Shown: positions 41,116-52,819 of the stretch, one piece after another
Layout: each line of letters begins with the position of its first letter
Numbering within the stretch: the stretch's first letter is position 1
Source: Aplysia californica
Lineage: Eukaryota > Mollusca > Gastropoda > Aplysiida > Aplysiidae
Length of the DNA: 64,000 nucleotides
Direction of reading: 5' to 3'
NCBI RefSeq assembly: GCF_000002075.1
Contig: NW_004797878.1
Coordinates: 319,129-383,128 of the forward strand
Made by a program: the position numbers and the translations under genes
Notes under the pieces: model-generated
The model's input: the letters and a program-made list of their open reading frames with translations, nothing else
What the model was told of the DNA's origin: nothing
Database searches by the model: none

Positions 41116-41783
41116 TATCCTGAAATAAGGGAGTGCACACCTTATCCTGAAATTACGACAATAACAAATGGTGAGAAACCAGTAAATAAATAGCAGAAAG
41201 TAAGCAACTGATGGCACTGAAACACAAATAACAGGCAATGAAATGAAAGCAAAATGGCAAACAGTTGAAAACATGCTGCAGGAATCCAAATCCATGCCCA
41301 CCTCCTAAGCAACCACTGTTTTGAAAAGACTTGAACCCCCCCCCCAAAAAAAAGAAGAAAAAAAGAAAAGAAAACAACAAACAACAAACCAGGGGAAGGA
41401 TTAAAGCAGCTGAATGGTCAAATTTAAAACAGAAAACGCAGAAAGCATATAATATTAATATAAGAATGTAACGCAGAATTGTACAAATATTTTCAGATTC
41501 AGATGACAGTGGCAATCATATGAGACAAAATGTTTGATTCAGACTCCAATAAATAATGTGAAGATAAATATATGAAACTGAAAACATGCAGGGTGAGAGT
41601 AATGTATTTTCAGTAACTTCATTCTGAAATTAATCAATTAAAGTCTACTCTTTTACCAAAACCTGTAAAAGATCTTAAATCAATCTCCAAAAAAATTTTT
41701 AAAAATAAATTAATTAAAGCTCGTCACTACTGTTGAAACCAATCTGATGGTGTGAACAACAAAATTTTCAGATCACTATATCA

Positions 41784-41990
41784 CCTCCCCACCATAAAGC
41801 CTTGACTTACTCCCCCCTATGTACCCACCATATAGCCTTGACTTACTCCCCCCTATGTACCCACCATATAGCCTTGACTTACTCCCCCCTATGTACCCAC
41901 CATAGAGCCTTGACTTACTCCCCCCTATGTACCCACCATAGAGCCTCGACTTACTCCCCCCTATGTACCCACCATATAGCCTTGACATGT
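41784..41990. repeat. 36-bp minisatellite, six units
   Basis: Unit about CCACCATATAGCCTTGACTT plus ACTCCCCCCTATGTAC. Six GCCT(T/C)GAC anchors are spaced exactly 36 bp apart, with only a few base differences. Because 36 is divisible by three, both strands stay open (minus: RLYGGYIGGSKS repeated; plus: SPLCTHHIALTY repeated). Not evidence of a gene. Confidence 0.95.
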
Positions 41991-42531
41991 CGTGACACAA
42001 ATGAACAAGCCTGCATGAACAGGCATAAATAAGCAAAGCTACTCACGTAGAAGTAGACAGATCACTGGTACAGAAAACAGAAGTTGAATAACCTATCACA
42101 ACACTCCACCTCCTCAACAGTCAATAATTATGTACATAATATAAGATCTGATAGAAAACAGGAAACAAAAAAACAAAAAAAACCCAACAAGTTTTGTGCG
42201 AAACGGAGAAGTGTCCTTCAAGAAGTACCGAAACTCAGACAAATTCTTTTTCAAGGGCACTTGGCAGTGATTGCAACCTCTTGAAGGACCTTTCATGAGA
42301 CCTTGAAGCTCTCTAAAGGCGTACCCAGGATAAGTGTTAAAAATCATTTCATGAATCATCCCAACAATTAGAACATCTGAAAACATGACATGATGAATGC
42401 GAATGGCAGATTCTCAATGTGTGAACACAAAAGTAGTGTTCTGCAGCCAGGGGAAGGGTGGGGAGATGTTTGGACGAAAGATTAAGGCAAGCTTGGCATC
42501 AGTTAGAATGTATCTGACAAACTTTTAATCT

Positions 42532-42550
42532 CCCCCCCCCCCCCCCCCCC
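42532..42550. repeat. poly(C) tract
   Basis: 19-nt C-run; a shorter one lies at about 42677-42687. Confidence 0.9.
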
Positions 42551-43240
42551 TGCTAAAAGTAAACTTTCCAGGAGGAGGGATAAGAGAAACAGTTCTAGTT
42601 CTAGCCTCAAACTTCCTGCCACGAGACAGAACAAATTCATAACATACTAACCCCTATCCCACAGTGTGTACTGCACCCCCCCCCCCCAATCAATGCTCTC
42701 TCTATATACACCACAAGTAAAGCACACACCCACATCCACAAAGGTTAAAAAACAAAAACAAAACAAAACAAATACAAACCCCAAAAAACCCTTAAAAAAG
42801 CAACGGCAGATATAAAGGCAACATTTTTACATTCCACCTGTCCAAAAAATTAGTACTCAATAATAATACTTGCAAAAGACAAAATTAAAGAGACTCAACT
42901 CTAAGAAGGCAAGACTGAGGCAGGGTGAGAGTCATATAGGGATGCAGCGCTACGCTACCATACACGGTGAATCAGTGTGACTGACGCCCTGATTCCATCC
43001 AGTAACAAATCGTGTCAGATTCGTTGTACACGAGAACTGACAGTTTTATCAAACTACACAATATTCTATGATATCTACACATTCTGATTTGTTGTCCAAT
43101 TCTCTTTTGATAGGGGAAGATTTCTCCTCCTAACTACAGGCTTATTTAGACAGGAGGCTGGATTTTACAGCGAAATATATATATATATATATTTCACTTG
43201 CACACTGTTGTTCTGAGCTCTACATGTACGTGGTCCTTAA

Positions 43241-43516
43241 CTCTTTCACTACTGGGGGGTTTTCCTCACCTGGACCGGGCCTTATCTGTGACCTACTTTC
43301 TAATTCTGCCTGCAGTCAGACACATTAAAGACTTTTTAGTTCAATTTTCCATAATAGCCACATAAATTACATATGAAAATATTGACCTATCTTAACATGT
43401 TGCTAAATGCAATCATTCTTCAGCCTCGGATTTCAAATTCGATTATGACAAAAGAAGGTGTGGTTTTGAAGCAAGAAAAGCTGAGCCGTGAAACACGGCT
43501 CGTGGTAGTGAAAGAG
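43241..43516 (+). mobile_element. piggyBac-type MITE, CTCTTTCAC subfamily, copy 1
   Basis: TTAA on both sides (43237-43240, 43517-43520), termini CTCTTTCACTAC and GTAGTGAAAGAG. Interior has GACCGGGCC, TGTGACCTACTTTCT and CAACATGTTGCTAAATG. Related inverted copy at 53801-54131. Confidence 0.85.
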
Positions 43517-43729
43517 TTAAGGCGTTTATATTTCACACGAGACAAACTGGGACAACAGAAACCCTGTACAGAAGTAAAAAGAGCATCCACTACCAATCAA
43601 CTAGAAGATCACAAATCAAAATTAAAATCAGTAAATTCTTACAAATGCAAGAATAAGGCAGTTTCAGAGACAGAATGCAGGGTAAGAAAAAAAAGAAGAA
43701 AACAATCAAATTCCTTTGATGGTCATTAA

Positions 43730-44675
43730 CCCCTTCATTGCCATATATGAAATACATGGTAAATAAAAAAGAAAACCACATAATTTCTAGCTTTGTGCGA
43801 AATCAAGCACGCCAAGGAAGTTGGCATAATTTGCCGTTCCTGGTTGCCTATATCAATTGTTACACGAACGTCTCACTAATCATCCGGCTCTGATTCTTCT
43901 GTATTGAGATTTAGCCACAAACACAGTGTGCATCCATATTTGAGGGGAAAATACCCATACTGGTACTGAATTTGCCAGCATCACTTTACGTCGAAGCTTG
44001 CAAGCTATCGATAAATACAGGCCTGGTCTTACAGACAACGCATGATCTCCTGAAACATAAACATCAAAACGACTTTTAAAAAGGCAATAAATTTCCCTTT
44101 TTGATTTAGATTTGCTGCAAGTTGTTCGAAATTACGGGGACACTGGGGGGATATGGGGAAGAGGAAAGTGATGATGAAAGTGACACCAGCAAAGACCCGG
44201 GGTCTGAATATGAGACGAGTGGACCAGAACCCTTAGAGTGAGTAGACTCACACAGAGATTGAGGAGACTGCTGTCCTGGCCAGCGAGCTTACTTAAAAAT
44301 AAAAGATAACATTTGTACAGAAGAGCATAAATTCCTGCTCAACAGCAAGTTTTATGCACTTAACAATCTATATTATTACCCCAGCAGACCTGATTACATT
44401 TGTTTTAGTTTTAGTAAGAGTTTTACAGCACTTGCAACACAATAGGGTCAAATAAGTGCCGAATATTAGAGGTGTTACAAGAGAGTAACAAACACAAAAA
44501 AGGAGGAGAGATAAAGAAAATAAATGTGTGATAAGAAAGAAGGAGCAGACCACACCAGAGCACCTGCCAACCACCCACTGATTGTATTCTGAAACAATGT
44601 CAACCTCCTGGGAAGCATACAGTACAAGCTTCCAGTGTTGACAGGAAGAACGTACAACCCCTGGCAATGAAGGGG
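43730..44675. mobile_element. piggyBac-type MITE, CCCCTTCATTGCC subfamily
   Basis: Termini CCCCTTCATTGCCA / TGGCAATGAAGGGG; TTAA at left (43726-43729), TTGT at right. Contains a SINE-S copy at 44400-44580. Confidence 0.75.
44400..44580 (-). mobile_element. SINE-S copy with target duplication
   Basis: Flanked by CTGATTACATT and CTGATTGTATT; inserted inside the MITE above, so it is younger than that MITE. Confidence 0.85.
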
Positions 44676-44814
44676 TTGTCCAAATATTTAAAAAACGTAA
44701 ACATATAAAACAAAAGATTTAGCACTAAAGTTAAAGCACAGATGCCTACAAACATGAAGGCCTGAACAAAGATACAAAGTTAGCAATGGGTAAAGATGCA
44801 TCACCTTTCCTAAA

Positions 44815-44817
<3 letters not shown>

Positions 44818-44855
<38 letters not shown>
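44818..44855. repeat. (TA)n microsatellite
   Basis: TA dinucleotide run; a shorter one lies at about 43168-43190. Confidence 0.95.
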
Positions 44856-44862
<7 letters not shown>

Positions 44863-45164
44863 TACTGTAAGACTGACAATTTTACAACACAATCCATACC
44901 AAAAGTAAGGAAGGAAAACAGGGATTTCAATTAGAAATGAGGACAAGCAATATACAGTCAGTGTCACAGGCAAGCCGTGAAATAAAATTTAAAACTCACA
45001 CTGCAGAGGTGAAGGGCAGAGACATTTCAGATCAGCCATTTTAAGCACAACCCCCCCCCCCCCCCCAAATCTGGGTAGACAGCCACCATGAAAGCTGTTC
45101 ATGGGAAGGAAAGTGACGCTGACCGTTCTAAAAAACATGTTCTGTATTCTATACTTTTGTCAGT

Positions 45165-45337
45165 TTAGTTTTAGTAAGAGTTTTACGGCACTTGAAACAC
45201 AATAAGGTCATATAAGTGCCGAAGAATAGAGGTGTTACAAGAGAGTAACAAACACAAAAAAGGAGGGGAGATAAAGACGGTAGATGTTTGATAGGAATGA
45301 AGAAGCAAACCACACCGGAGCACCCGCCAACCACCCA
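45165..45337 (-). mobile_element. SINE-S copy with target duplication
   Basis: ACTTTTGTCAG and ACTTTTGACAG flank the element; clean full-length example for consensus building. Confidence 0.9.
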
Positions 45338-46654
45338 CTTTTGACAGTGATGACATAAGCTTTATACAACTCAATAACTTTTCCAGTAAGTAAAATGAGT
45401 TACCGGTACTTTAACGCCAAAAGGTTCAAATGAGGGTAAAAACCTGTTACACGGATTGCAAACCAATAGAATGTGTTTTACTGTATACAAAATTACACAC
45501 GCTGCACGTGACACCTACGACAATTCTGCCGTCCAAAGGAAGAATGACATAACTGCATAATTTTCATGATTTTGAGAAAAATACAAAAAGAACATGATGT
45601 TTAGAGAATCGTAAAGTATGAATGATTTTAAACAAGGTGTGGAAATGTAGATACGTCACTCTGCTATGGACAAAAGGATTGAGATCAGCCACTTACATAG
45701 CTTTACCACTTTGAAAATTTACTATTATTCGGAAGTGGCTATGTCGTCCAGCCCTTGACATAGGTGAGATATGGGCAAGACTAGTGGTACAAACCAATAC
45801 AATTTTATAAAACTTTAAATTTGCAAGATACATAGCAATGCCTAGGTACGGCAAGACTGCCTAAATTAAACACATCATATATAATACAACTTTAAGAAAC
45901 ATCATATGATCATTGAACAGAAAGGAAAAAAAAAAAAAAAGCAGATAATTGCAACATTTTTTTTACCATAACCTCAAAAAAAAATAAAAATAATACAAAC
46001 AAGCATTCTCATAAGGAACTTTCTTGATACACAAAAATACTGAAATTTTCCTTTCCTCATCTGTCACTCAATATGAATCTTTGCACATCCCTTGACCTTG
46101 GTCTTTTCGGGCAGTAGGAAAAAAGTTCAGCCACGATAGCTCTCCAACTTGTGTCAGTATTACGACTGAGGTCAGCAACTGACCAGAAGGGACGTTTCAT
46201 TTTTTTTTTCCAAGTCAGTGCGGCTTTTGTCCACCAAGTTGGACATTAAGGCTTGTTCCACGAGAACGGTGACAAGCGACAAAGACAAACAGTATATTTT
46301 TTCATGGTGACCACAATATAATACAAAATAAATTGTTTCAAAGCTATAGTGTTTGGTCCTCTTACAGACATGGTGTTTAAGGATCACTGGCCACAACAAC
46401 AAAATGCTTTACATCGGGATAAACGGGAATGTTCTTGGAAGTGTAGGGGTAAAACAAAATATTGAAAAAAAGCAAAGGGTTAAAGCATGCTGGGGGGAAA
46501 CAAAATATTCAAATCAATAAACTTACTTCAACAATTGTAAAAAAATAAAATTGGAAAAAAAAAAAGGTAAGTATATGTGTTCAATGCCCCTTTCAACATA
46601 GGACTGAGCCAAAAGGGTGGGTCAAGAGCTTTGAAAACTCCATAAAATGACTCA

Positions 46655-46745
46655 AGTTCAAAAACTCCCTGGCTGGGATTTGAACCAGGACCATACCCCC
46701 CATAGTTCAGCATGATACCAACTGAGCAAACAGCGCCCAGCCACC
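46655..46745 (-). mobile_element. tRNA-like SINE head
   Basis: Minus strand: GTTTGCTCAGTTGGTATCAT (A-box) and GGTCCTGGTTCAAATCCCAG (B-box). The acceptor stem is imperfect and there is no terminator run, so not called a tRNA gene. Confidence 0.5.
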
Positions 46746-47098
46746 ATTGCAAGTAATGTAAGACAAAAACACAAAAAGATGGAGATTCCTTTTTCTACAC
46801 AGATTCCATCCGACATAACAAAACAAAACATTTCGGTTCATGTTGAATATCTATGCTATTACATTTAATATCAGGACACAGATCATTCTACAATAAACAA
46901 ATATAACTTAATTCAATTAACTGTTCGAAAAATATGTTTGATTAAACTTGGGAACTTGTGTACACATCTGTAAAAACAATGTTTCATGCTTATTAGTGCT
47001 ATTTCATTACAAGAATAATTCAGAGCCATACTAAGCACAATACAAGTCCTTACACAGATGGTGTTCCTGCGGGTCTGTCAATTAGGCCTTCACTTGAT

Positions 47099-47174
47099 TC
47101 AAGCAAAGGGCATACTTGCAAGGGAATTGCCAGCCCCAAGATCCTGGGAGGAGGAGGTTCTGGGGCTGTAGACC
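47099..47174 (-). other. candidate terminal exon start (acceptor at 47174)
   Basis: Strong acceptor TTTACTTTTTTTGTTTTCAG followed by GGTCTACAGCCCC. One frame reads VYSPRTSSSQDLGAGNSLAS MPFA then stop at 47099. No upstream exon with matching phase was found except a possible 3'-UTR donor at 52643 (GCG|GTGAGT), 27 nt past the ZIP stop codon. If spliced, this would be untranslated ZIP sequence. Confidence 0.3.
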
Positions 47175-47321
47175 CTGAAAACAAAAAAAGTAAATTTTAC
47201 TTTAATTAGCAAGCTCAAACAATGCCTAAATATACCCAAGTCATCGTATCGGATGCGTAAAGGGAGGCCCATCAAAACAATTATTGTCACTAAGTGCATG
47301 GAAAATGTTAGACAGTTAGTT

Positions 47322-47492
47322 TTAGTAAGCGATTTACAGCTCTTGCAACACAATTAGGTCATATAAGTGCCGAAGATTAGAGGTGCTACAAGAGAGTAAC
47401 AAACAAAAAAGGAGGGGAGATATAGAGACGAAAGATTTTTTTTATAGGAAAGAAGGAGCAAACCACACCAGAGCACCAGCCAACCACCCACT
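47322..47492 (-). mobile_element. SINE-S copy
   Basis: GTTTTAGTAAGCGATTTACAGC to AGCACCAGCCAACCACCCAC. An incomplete SINE-L begins about 55 bp beyond. Confidence 0.85.
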
Positions 47493-47809
47493 AAATGTAA
47501 GACAGATAGACATGAAATAATAGAGGGAAAGAACAGAAGTAGGACCCACCAACTGCATAAGGTCATATGAGCACCAAGGGGTGGATGTCAACACAGAAAT
47601 TCTTACAGGGAATCAAACTTACTCTGCTCACCTCTCTAGCTTCAACAGCACAAAAGTCTGCTTCGACTATCAAGGCACCCCGGAAATAGCGGGTCACAAG
47701 AGTGTGATAAACATACAAAAGAAGTAGAGGGAAAAATGACGATAGATCAAGAGAGGATTAGGAATGAAAAAGCAGCAGTTCCCTGTTGCAGTTTAGGCAA
47801 AGTAATGAG

Positions 47810-50046
47810 CAGAGCTGGTAGTAACGGAGTACAAGTACTCCGGTACTTGTACTTACGTTACAATTTTGGGTACTTTTACTGTACTCCGGTACATTTTTGA
47901 AACCAGTACTTTTACTGTACTCCGATACTTTTTATAAAAGTACTTTTGAGTACTTTTTAAGTACATTTTGAGTATTTTGGTAGCTTAATGAAAGGGTAAG
48001 TGCGGGCATTTCTGATCATAATTTACGAAGCAAAAACCCGATCAACCGCCGAGAGTTAAAAGATGAGATCAAAGAACGGCCCGTCGCCTCAAAGATCAGC
48101 CACTATCGTGAATGTGATCACAAGCGTTGTTAAACTCCTTGAAACGGTACAATGTTTGCTCCAGACGGGATCACACCAAGGTGTGAACTGACCGATGCGT
48201 TTCTTTTCCCCAAACATCGCACTCGCATCTGACCTCACCACCTAAACTTACATCACTCCCTGGGTGGGTAGGGCCTACAAGTTCGCTCCAGGCGGGATCA
48301 CATCAAACTGTGAACTCTTCCCTGACCATTGAAAGCAGTTTTTCCCGAATTTGCGAGACAACCTGAATTTTAATTAGTTTGGTCACATCATAATGGTGCG
48401 TAATGACCAAGGAGGTTGGGGGGGGGGGGGGGGGGGAGACTCAATCAGAGATGGAAAGCTAAAATTGTTGGACAGGTAAAGGGGAGGGGCAACTGGATAA
48501 ACGTAGATAAAGATCTTAAGACTCACGATAGGCTAATGAGTGTGTATATATAATATTATTGGCCACCTCTATTCTCACCCGGAGTGAGAATAGTGCAGGC
48601 GAGTCTTGTGGCTATTCTCACCCGGTGCGCGTTCACCGAATTTTGTGTTCACCCTAAACCACAGAATTCTACACTGTGATAACAGAAAAATTGTAGAATT
48701 CTGTGCCGTGAACAAACGTTCCATTACAACTGTAGCCTACTAAAAGCGTACAATTTTGTCTGTGGGCAGTGGAGAGAGAGAGAGAAAGAGAGAGAGGAGT
48801 AGCGCGAGAATTTCCGGGCAAAACAAAATGGCGACCCGCGTAGTTCGGTTCGATTCGAAAAGTTAAATAGCCGTAGCATCTTTGTAGACAACCAAATTAA
48901 TTTACTTTTGTGTTTTAACATCAGTTTTTAACTTTGTTTTGGTCAATTTGATCGTCCACACCGATAGACAGTATTCAGAAAGAGACAGAGAGAGAGAGAG
49001 AAGAGGGGAGGAGTTGATCTTGCGAGACTTCCGGGCGGGTGAGAATAGCCACTTTCAATATTATTTATGGCATGCCTCATGCCACTGTGATTGGTAATCA
49101 AGGTTGACCACTCTTTGCTTGCCATATGTCATAAATCCACCCAGGGGTCACGTCAGTTCATGGGTCACTGTAGATTCTTCCTTGGCTTCGTTGGCTAAGA
49201 TCCCATATTTTCCTTGCTTCCGAACACTGGGATCTTAGGCGGAGACTACTGCAGTAGAGAATCTTTGGTTACACTACACTTACTAGACTCTAGGAAACTA
49301 TTGTATTTTGGTTTGCCGTTGGCGCCGTAGACTACACAGTGTGACCAAAATCTGTCAGACCACGATAATCAATTGAAACTGAAACTGTGTTCTCAATGTG
49401 TATCTAACAATTTTTAGGCTGCCTAAATTTCTTTTAAACTTTTTTTGGGTGGTTTTTGCTTAAAGCTTCATTGATTCCTTGAGGATTTGTTAATGAAGAA
49501 TTCAATGCACTTTTCCATTTCTATGCGGGCCATTTTCATCAATTTTATGTTTTCTTAAGAGCAACTTTGTATCTACATTTTTCAATTTGGATTCTCTTTC
49601 TGTAGAACTTTCCGACCTCTAGGACTGACTTACATTTGATCACATTGTCTTGCTCAAACAAGTTCTATTCATAATATCACTTACCCACTAGTTGCGTCTG
49701 TTCGTTTGGGTTGTTTTTTGTTCAACTTCACGGACCATTTCCACCGTTCAGTGCGTACATTGTATATTCAAATGCTTTGTATACTGTTTACATTTTTAGT
49801 AATAAATAGCCTAATTTGTCAAATATACTGGATAAGTTATAAAATATGATGTTTTGCATAAGCGCTGAAGTGTTTTAGCATATTAGCAGAAAGTACTCAA
49901 AATGTACTCATAAGTACTTTTTATAAAAAGTACTTGTACTCAAGTACATTTTATAGGAAAGTACTTTTACTGTACTTAAGTACATTTTTTAGATTGTACT
50001 TAAATTTGTACTTAAGTACTTTTTAAAAAGTACTTTAACAGCTCTG
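47810..50046. mobile_element. 2.2-kb hAT-type element, non-autonomous
   Basis: Ends CAGAGCTGGTAGTAACGGAG and inverse (…ACAGCTCTG), with many GTACTT/AAGTAC motifs in both subterminal regions. Perfect 8-bp duplication GTAATGAG (47802-47809, 50047-50054). No transposase frame. Contains a (G)18 run at 48419-48436 and a nested inverted-repeat unit at 48551-49066. Confidence 0.9.
48551..49066. mobile_element. nested inverted-repeat unit inside the hAT element
   Basis: TAATATTATTGGCCACCTCT then ATTCTCACCCGG at left, and the inverse GGGTGAGAATAGCC...AATATTATTTA at right. GGCTATTCTCACCCGG occurs a third time near 48610. Contains GA-rich runs. Confidence 0.6.
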
Positions 50047-50316
50047 GTAATGAGCATGACATTGATGAATCAGCCCATTAGCAATTCTACTGTGCATAAT
50101 AACATGTTAATATCCCCCCTTTGGGAACGGCCTATAGACACTTCAGTCAGCAGCACCGCCCCGAGGGGTTAATAAATCTGCCTTTCAAGAACAAAGAAGA
50201 GAAGAAGAAAAAGAACAAAAACAAAATGAGAAAAATGAAGATAGAAGAGGATGGTACATGATGAGCAAAAGCTAAAAGAAAAGTAATGAGGACACTTCAA
50301 AGAGGAACTGTTAAGA

Positions 50317-50335
50317 GGGGGGGGGGGGGGGGGGG
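50317..50335. repeat. poly(G) tract
   Basis: 19-nt G-run. Confidence 0.95.
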
Positions 50336-50632
50336 CGGCAGCTGAAGGCTATCTCGTTTATTAGCCAATCAAATGCTACCAAATTAAACACATATAACAA
50401 GCATAAGGAGTCTTAAAATTAAATTTGAGAAAAAAATGTTGTTTCCATGGATACGGCGGCCATATTGCATTTTGTTGACATGTCTTACGCAATTAATACC
50501 GAACTTTTTTTTTACTGGAAATAAATTGGTTTTTAGCATGCACCTTGGCAAACAATAGATCTAAAAATCTAAGTGATGAATTTTTCCTGAACGTACTAGA
50601 ACATTTTTAATGAATTTTTTTCCTGAGGTAGT

Positions 50633-52205
50633 CACGGCGCACCGGCAGTGGAATTTTAGTTGCCGCGGAGGGTTCCCCGCCGGGCGCCTTATCACGTCAG
50701 GGTCACGGGGGTCAGCTCCCTGTCGCCGCTCTGTCTGGGCCGACTTAATTTTTGGTACTTTTCAACGTACAATTTAAGGTGTATCCTTGTATTTATGGTA
50801 ATTCTCATTTAGTGCACCCAAAGCATGCATTTCTGCTCTTGAGACTCAAAAAAGAACGGACGTTGTAACTTGTCTGGTTATTTCGTTAGACGCGCAGGAG
50901 TCAGCAATGCTAAATTGTAATTTTTTTTGGACTAGCACGAATTTTTTAAAAATCAATATAAAAAAAGGCCTCATCAAAATCTATCGAACTTTTGGAACAT
51001 GAACGACATAGCATTGGTGCAGATACTCAGAAAAGATGGTATCTGTGCATACAATAGAAAGCTTTATTTTTGCAACTTTATCCATCGGGCACACAATTCG
51101 CTATGAAGTAATTCCTCCAAATACAACTTTATATGTGTCTAATATAATCATGAATATTCGCATCTCGAAAGTTTATAAAAGTCACCATGAAGTTTCTCTA
51201 TGAAAAGTACAAATCGTTGTTAGTGACAGAATACACCTTCAATGTAATGCACGAACAGTATCTGTAACACTCCAGAAATTCCTTACTTTTCTTAAAACGC
51301 TAAGTCTAGGTTTTTTAAGTTGACTGAATAATAGGGATGACTTCTCGTAATTGGGTTCTAAGAATAACTTCTAGCTTTCCAGGGACACTGAATCAGCACC
51401 AGACTTTTCCAGATTTATTTTTCGTTTCTATGACCATTTGCAATAACTGACAATGTGACTGATTTCTTTACATTCATAATTGTGTCCGCGCATATTTCCG
51501 ACACAAAAACTAAGAATGAATGTGTTAGCTGTCATTATTTTTATTCCTATCGAGAAGTTTATCTCTACCTATGTATTTACACGGTTTTGTGGTTTTTTTA
51601 ATCGCTTAGATTCTATATTATATCTTTTTAGTTGTATGCAGGCTGCCACAGACACAGCATGATTCATGAACAAACGCAGAGTAACTTTCTCTTGTTTAAT
51701 AGTAAAATAAGAGCTAACGCTGATCATCTTCAGTTAAAAAATGCAGATGTGCATCTTTCTTCTCTTATAATAACTTGACTATTTCTACTCTTGCAGATTT
51801 AAGATTTCTCATGGTAGTCAGTTTAACACAGATTTTGGAGAGATCTGTGGTGCTTTTTAAAAATTAACAATCATTTATTCATAAGTTTGTAACTAAAATA
51901 GGACAAATTGGGTACTCTACAAACACTTGTCTAGAACAAAAACTAAGGCACAGAAATTAACCATTCTAATGCAGAATAAATCTCAGGACATTGAGCTTTT
52001 AGTACATCCACGTAATGGTTTGCTATGCGGGATGGGGAAGAAGTTATATCATTTTAAACATAGTCAAAAATGCGAACTTCCTAACCGACACCGGCAAAGT
52101 CGCTTCAGGGCTCATTAACCCCGTGACCCCGAGCTGGGGAGCTCCGGCGGGCTGCTGAGTCACACAAACTAAAAGTAACAGAATCAAGCGAAAAGTGACG
52201 CCCTG
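50633..52205 (+). mobile_element. 1.6-kb element with CACGGCG ends and 4-bp TSD, copy 2 (inverted)
   Basis: Near-complete inverse of 18458-20053. Left end CACGGCGCACCGGCAGTGGA, right end AAAAGTGACGCCCTG (one base off the CGCCGTG of copy 1). Flanked by TAGT on both sides (50629-50632, 52206-52209). The two copies keep the same small open frames (MSRTKTKAQKLTIL..., RIFPTQKLRMNVLAVIIFIP), which simply reflects their high identity. Confidence 0.9.
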
Positions 52206-52589
52206 TAGTATTCACGTTCGCAAAAAATACGTGAAAATCTAGACTCCAAACACCACCAACAAAAAGCTATTCCATATATCAAAAATTCATCACACAAATT
52301 TTAGTATTAGAGCTTTTCTTCATTCTGTGAAATTTTATGAAGTTGGATGAAAAATGGTGAGAGTTATTTTTTAAAAAGTATATAAAAAATTTTTTTTTAA
52401 AAAACAGGTTTCGAGAAAACGGGCAATTAAGAAAAATGAACAATGAGGAAATGGTGGTGACAAACATGCATGGTATGGGATGAAATAAGGCTTTAGGGGG
52501 GAGCTTATGGGACGAAATAGTAGTAAGAGAGGCTGAAGAAGCTAAAAATGCCTACAACTTAAAATCCATAGTTTTGAGACGAATCGGAA

Positions 52590-52622
52590 CTTTCGACACC
52601 CCCCCCCCTCCCCCCCCCCCCC
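52590..52622. repeat. interrupted poly(C) tract
   Basis: C-runs separated by single T or A, just downstream of the ZIP stop codon; would be G-rich in the transcript. Confidence 0.85.
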
Positions 52623-52669
52623 ACCTGTCAGTATAGACTCACCGCTGGAGGGAGACAACCCCCCCATCC

Positions 52670-52819
52670 TCAGTGCTGGAAGGCCTGCAGCATTTCTTCC
52701 TCTGCCGCCCCAAGGATGAGCAAGATTGTTGTGCCAAGGGCTATGCCACAGGCCTGGAGAAGAAGGTGGAGGTACCATGGCTCTCCGCACTTTGTGTACA
52801 CTGAGGACATCTCAGGAAT
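52670..52819 (-). CDS. ZIP exon F (TM8, stop)
   Basis: Encodes IPEMSSVYTKCGEPWYLHLL and GIALGTTILLILGAAEEE, ending FQH-TGA. A strong donor-like GCG|GTGAGT lies 27 nt past the stop (exon edge 52643), so a 3'-UTR intron is possible. Confidence 0.92.
   Translation of the reverse strand: MPEMSSVYTKCGEPWYLHLLLQACGIALGTTILLILGAAEEEMLQAFQH

Larger units (their letters stand above)
31895..47098 (-). other. SINE-rich stretch, possible very long 3' UTR
   Basis: Between repeats the plus strand is markedly A/C-rich, like the PSMD3 3' flank, and no coding exon was found. Bounded by a splice acceptor at 47174 and a poly(A) signal at 31889, both on the minus strand. It may equally be plain intergenic DNA. 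Stretches of more than 300 bp without a listed repeat (for example 32528-33300, 34881-36030, 41100-41780, 42555-43170, 45340-46600, 46750-47090) show nothing else I can name. Confidence 0.25.
47547..50175 (-). mobile_element. SINE-L copy split by a hAT element
   Basis: SINE parts at 47547-47809 and 50055-50175 join seamlessly across GTAATGAG, as in uninterrupted copies (…AGTTATGAGCATGAC…). The lower part lacks the tail and first hairpin arm. Confidence 0.85.

Noticed and set aside
41776-42036. Repeat protein on either strand, or a CRISPR-like array
   Set aside because: Head-to-tail 36-bp units without spacers are a minisatellite; both strands are open only because the period is a multiple of three.
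47099-47174. Coding last exon of a third gene
   Set aside because: The short frame ending SMPFA has no recognisable homologue and no phase-compatible upstream exon; kept only as a possible untranslated exon.
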